Source: DATKWF01 sp035529715 (GTDB lineage Bacteria; Chloroflexota; Dehalococcoidia; Dehalococcoidales; RBG-16-60-22). Taken from it: a stretch of 6,390 nt of DNA. Shown piece by piece: positions 5,244 to 6,390 of this stretch. The translations under genes and the position numbers were made by a program. The notes beneath the pieces were generated by a model, which saw only the letters and a list, made by a program, of their open reading frames with translations, did no database searches and was not told the DNA's origin. Every line of letters begins with the position of its first letter. Within the stretch, counting starts at the first letter, position 1. The stretch spans positions 1 to 6,390 of the forward strand of contig DATKWF010000059.1 in the NCBI GenBank assembly GCA_035529715.1, read 5' to 3'.

Positions 5244-6104
5244 CCCTTCGACAATCCGGTACATGTTTTCGTAGGACTTGCCAAAATCAGGATTACCCTG
5301 CTCCAGCTCTTTCCTCAAGGCTGCCATCTGCCGGACAAATTTCTCCCTGTCCTTATTCTCGACCAAATCCGCCCATTCCCTGGCTTTCCTCAGGAATAGT
5401 CCTTCAACTTCGGTTACATCGGGCAAGTTCATCTGCAAAGAGGCGTAAAGCTCCGGGTCCTCGGAAATAACACTCTCCACAAGGGTTAACAGCACCTTAT
5501 AGGTAATGCCACCAATTGCGTCTGCCTGTCTTATCCCGGAACTGAGCAGGGTATCGGCGGAGACTATGGCAATAAAATGGGAGAGCCCCAGAATTATAGC
5601 CATTTTTTCATCGTGTTCCTGTGGAGTCATCAAACTGACCCTGGCTCCCCTGGTTTCCAGGTACTCCCTGACTTTCTGCGCCAGAGCCTCCTCCTCAGCA
5701 GTGGCAGGTGTAAGGACAAAATTCTGATTGACTATGCTCCTGGCACCGGGACCGAACAATGGGTGTACCCCAAGCGTTGATTTTGTTTTTAGGTGCTTAT
5801 GCATGGTCACCACCGGCAACACCTTAACTGATGAAATATCAATAACGGCCTGCCCGGCGGACACGTGCGGGCTTATCTCTTCCACCACTTCCTCAAAGCT
5901 CTCTACCGGCACCGAGAGCAAAACGGCGTCAGCGCCCCTGACCGCTTCCACATTAGACGCAACATCAACACCCATCTGCCGCTTGGCTTCCAGCAGCTTC
6001 TTCTGGTTCCGCCCGCTGATTACCACCTGCCTGCCCTCCTTAAGTAGGAAGTCGGCAAACCACCGCCCCATCTTCCCCGAGCCGCCAATTATTGCTACTC
6101 TCAC
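5238..6104 (-). CDS. tyrA: Prephenate dehydrogenase (tyrosine biosynthesis)
   Basis: Oxidatively decarboxylates prephenate to 4-hydroxyphenylpyruvate on the route to tyrosine. The 288 residues form an N-terminal Rossmann domain with GGSGKMG (7-13) and a C-terminal helical dimerisation domain (about 165-288). The substrate-site segments DISSVK (89-94) and GVHPLFGPGA (112-121) are present; His114 aligns with the catalytic His of TyrA enzymes and Ser92 with the conserved Ser. HDEKMA (164-169) and LGLSHF (172-177) also fit the family. There is no chorismate mutase domain and no ACT domain. The end of beta-2 reads SGRN (30-33) without an acidic residue, pointing to NADP+ rather than NAD+. The start is GTG (6104-6102), preceded by GAGGT. 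It begins 9 nt after pheA, so the two are probably co-transcribed. Overall style is closer to archaeal-type TyrA; arogenate as substrate cannot be excluded. Confidence 0.9.
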   Translation of the reverse strand: MRVAIIGGSGKMGRWFADFLLKEGRQVVISGRNQKKLLEAKRQMGVDVASNVEAVRGADAVLLSVPVESFEEVVEEISPHVSAGQAVIDISSVKVLPVVTMHKHLKTKSTLGVHPLFGPGARSIVNQNFVLTPATAEEEALAQKVREYLETRGARVSLMTPQEHDEKMAIILGLSHFIAIVSADTLLSSGIRQADAIGGITYKVLLTLVESVISEDPELYASLQMNLPDVTEVEGLFLRKAREWADLVENKDREKFVRQMAALRKELEQGNPDFGKSYENMYRIVEGL

Positions 6105-6110
6105 CCGGTC

Positions 6111-6117
6111 ACCTCAC
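6111..6117 (-). promoter_or_regulatory. Ribosome binding site of tyrA overlapping the pheA stop codon
   Basis: The minus strand reads GTGAGGT, with the GAGGT core 6 nt before the GTG at 6104. It shares bases with the pheA TGA (6116-6114). This supports the GTG start, which also places the GGSGKMG motif at the usual residue 7, and suggests translational coupling of the pair. Confidence 0.65.
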
Positions 6118-6390
6118 GTCCTTCTTTTTGCTTTGGGATATGAACCCAGGACTTTTACGAAGACCGAGATTTTTTCCAGGCTCTCCAGGGTCTCCCGAGC
6201 CGGCTTATCCTCACGGTGACCCTCGAAGTCCAGATAAAAATTATATTGCCAGGGCTTTTGCCTTGTTGGTCTCGACTCGAGCTTCGTCAGATTGATACTC
6301 CTGCTGGCAAATTCCTTGAGGGATTCATACAGCGCTCCGGGTCTATCTTTAGTCGAAAAAATTATAGAGGTCTTGTCATCCCCCGATGGC
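6114..6390 (-). CDS. pheA: Prephenate dehydratase, C-terminal ACT domain (5' end outside window)
   Basis: Prephenate dehydratase converts prephenate to phenylpyruvate for phenylalanine synthesis. Only the last 91 residues plus stop are in the window; the gene continues beyond position 6390, so the catalytic domain is not seen. The visible part is the regulatory ACT domain: KTSIIFSTKDRPGALYESL, with the GAL motif at 6330-6338, then INLTKLESRPTR, with the ESRP motif at 6267-6278, then WQYNFYLDFEGH. GAL and ESRP form the L-Phe binding site in this family, so feedback inhibition by phenylalanine is expected. The protein ends in a basic tail, PKAKRRT. TGA at 6116-6114 overlaps the tyrA ribosome site. 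No chorismate mutase is seen in this part. Stand-alone dehydratase and a fusion cannot be told apart here. Confidence 0.93.
   Translation of the reverse strand, partial: PSGDDKTSIIFSTKDRPGALYESLKEFASRSINLTKLESRPTRQKPWQYNFYLDFEGHREDKPARETLESLEKISVFVKVLGSYPKAKRRT

Noticed and set aside
5728..6219. A 163-codon plus-strand open frame rich in Ser and Thr
   Set aside because: It is antisense to tyrA and the end of pheA, both clearly coding on the minus strand. The composition is that of a shadow frame.

Overview
The window is a compact stretch of bacterial housekeeping DNA of roughly balanced base composition. It has short intergenic gaps, ATG or GTG starts with purine-rich ribosome binding sites, and no mobile genes, RNA genes or CRISPR array. 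The protein types (a Prs of the FTNEN / YGRTD / DDEIDTAGS type, a small transaldolase, Rho in an operon with pyrG, and an archaeal-like TyrA) suggest a Chloroflexota bacterium, perhaps Dehalococcoidia. That assignment is inference from gene order and sequence style, not something the sequence proves.

Layout: (1) 1-945, minus strand: nearly complete prs (PRPP synthase), cut at the left edge a few codons before its expected end. (2) 946-1235: a divergent control region. It holds an extended -10 promoter for prs, two tandem strong sigma-70-type promoters facing pyrG, and several odd-length palindromes, two of which sit on the -35 and -10 of the first pyrG promoter. (3) 1236-5243, plus strand: pyrG (CTP synthase), a small transaldolase (talC/fsa family), rho, and an unrecognised 115-residue gene whose start codon directly follows the rho stop codon. 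The gaps are 23, 76 and 0 bases, so this is probably one operon. The 76-base gap before rho contains an inverted-repeat element resembling a dispersed intergenic repeat. (4) 5238-6390, minus strand: tyrA (prephenate dehydrogenase), preceded by the 3' end of pheA (prephenate dehydratase, ACT domain), forming a Tyr/Phe biosynthesis pair. tyrA converges on the 115-residue gene and their 3' ends overlap by 6 bp.

How the genes work together: Prs makes PRPP, the ribose donor for UMP, purine, His and Trp synthesis. CTP synthase completes the pyrimidine branch. The transaldolase exchanges pentose and hexose phosphates and so can supply ribose-5-phosphate. This makes the prs/pyrG divergent region a plausible point of shared nucleotide control. 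Rho is the general transcription terminator, and no intrinsic terminator is visible in the window.

I see no unambiguous new system. The items most worth a second look are the palindromic prs/pyrG promoter region, the unknown gene coupled to rho, a Ser-to-Gly change in the Rho bicyclomycin pocket, catalytic residues that mark the 'fsa-like' gene as a transaldolase, and unusual cofactor- and substrate-site residues in TyrA and Prs.
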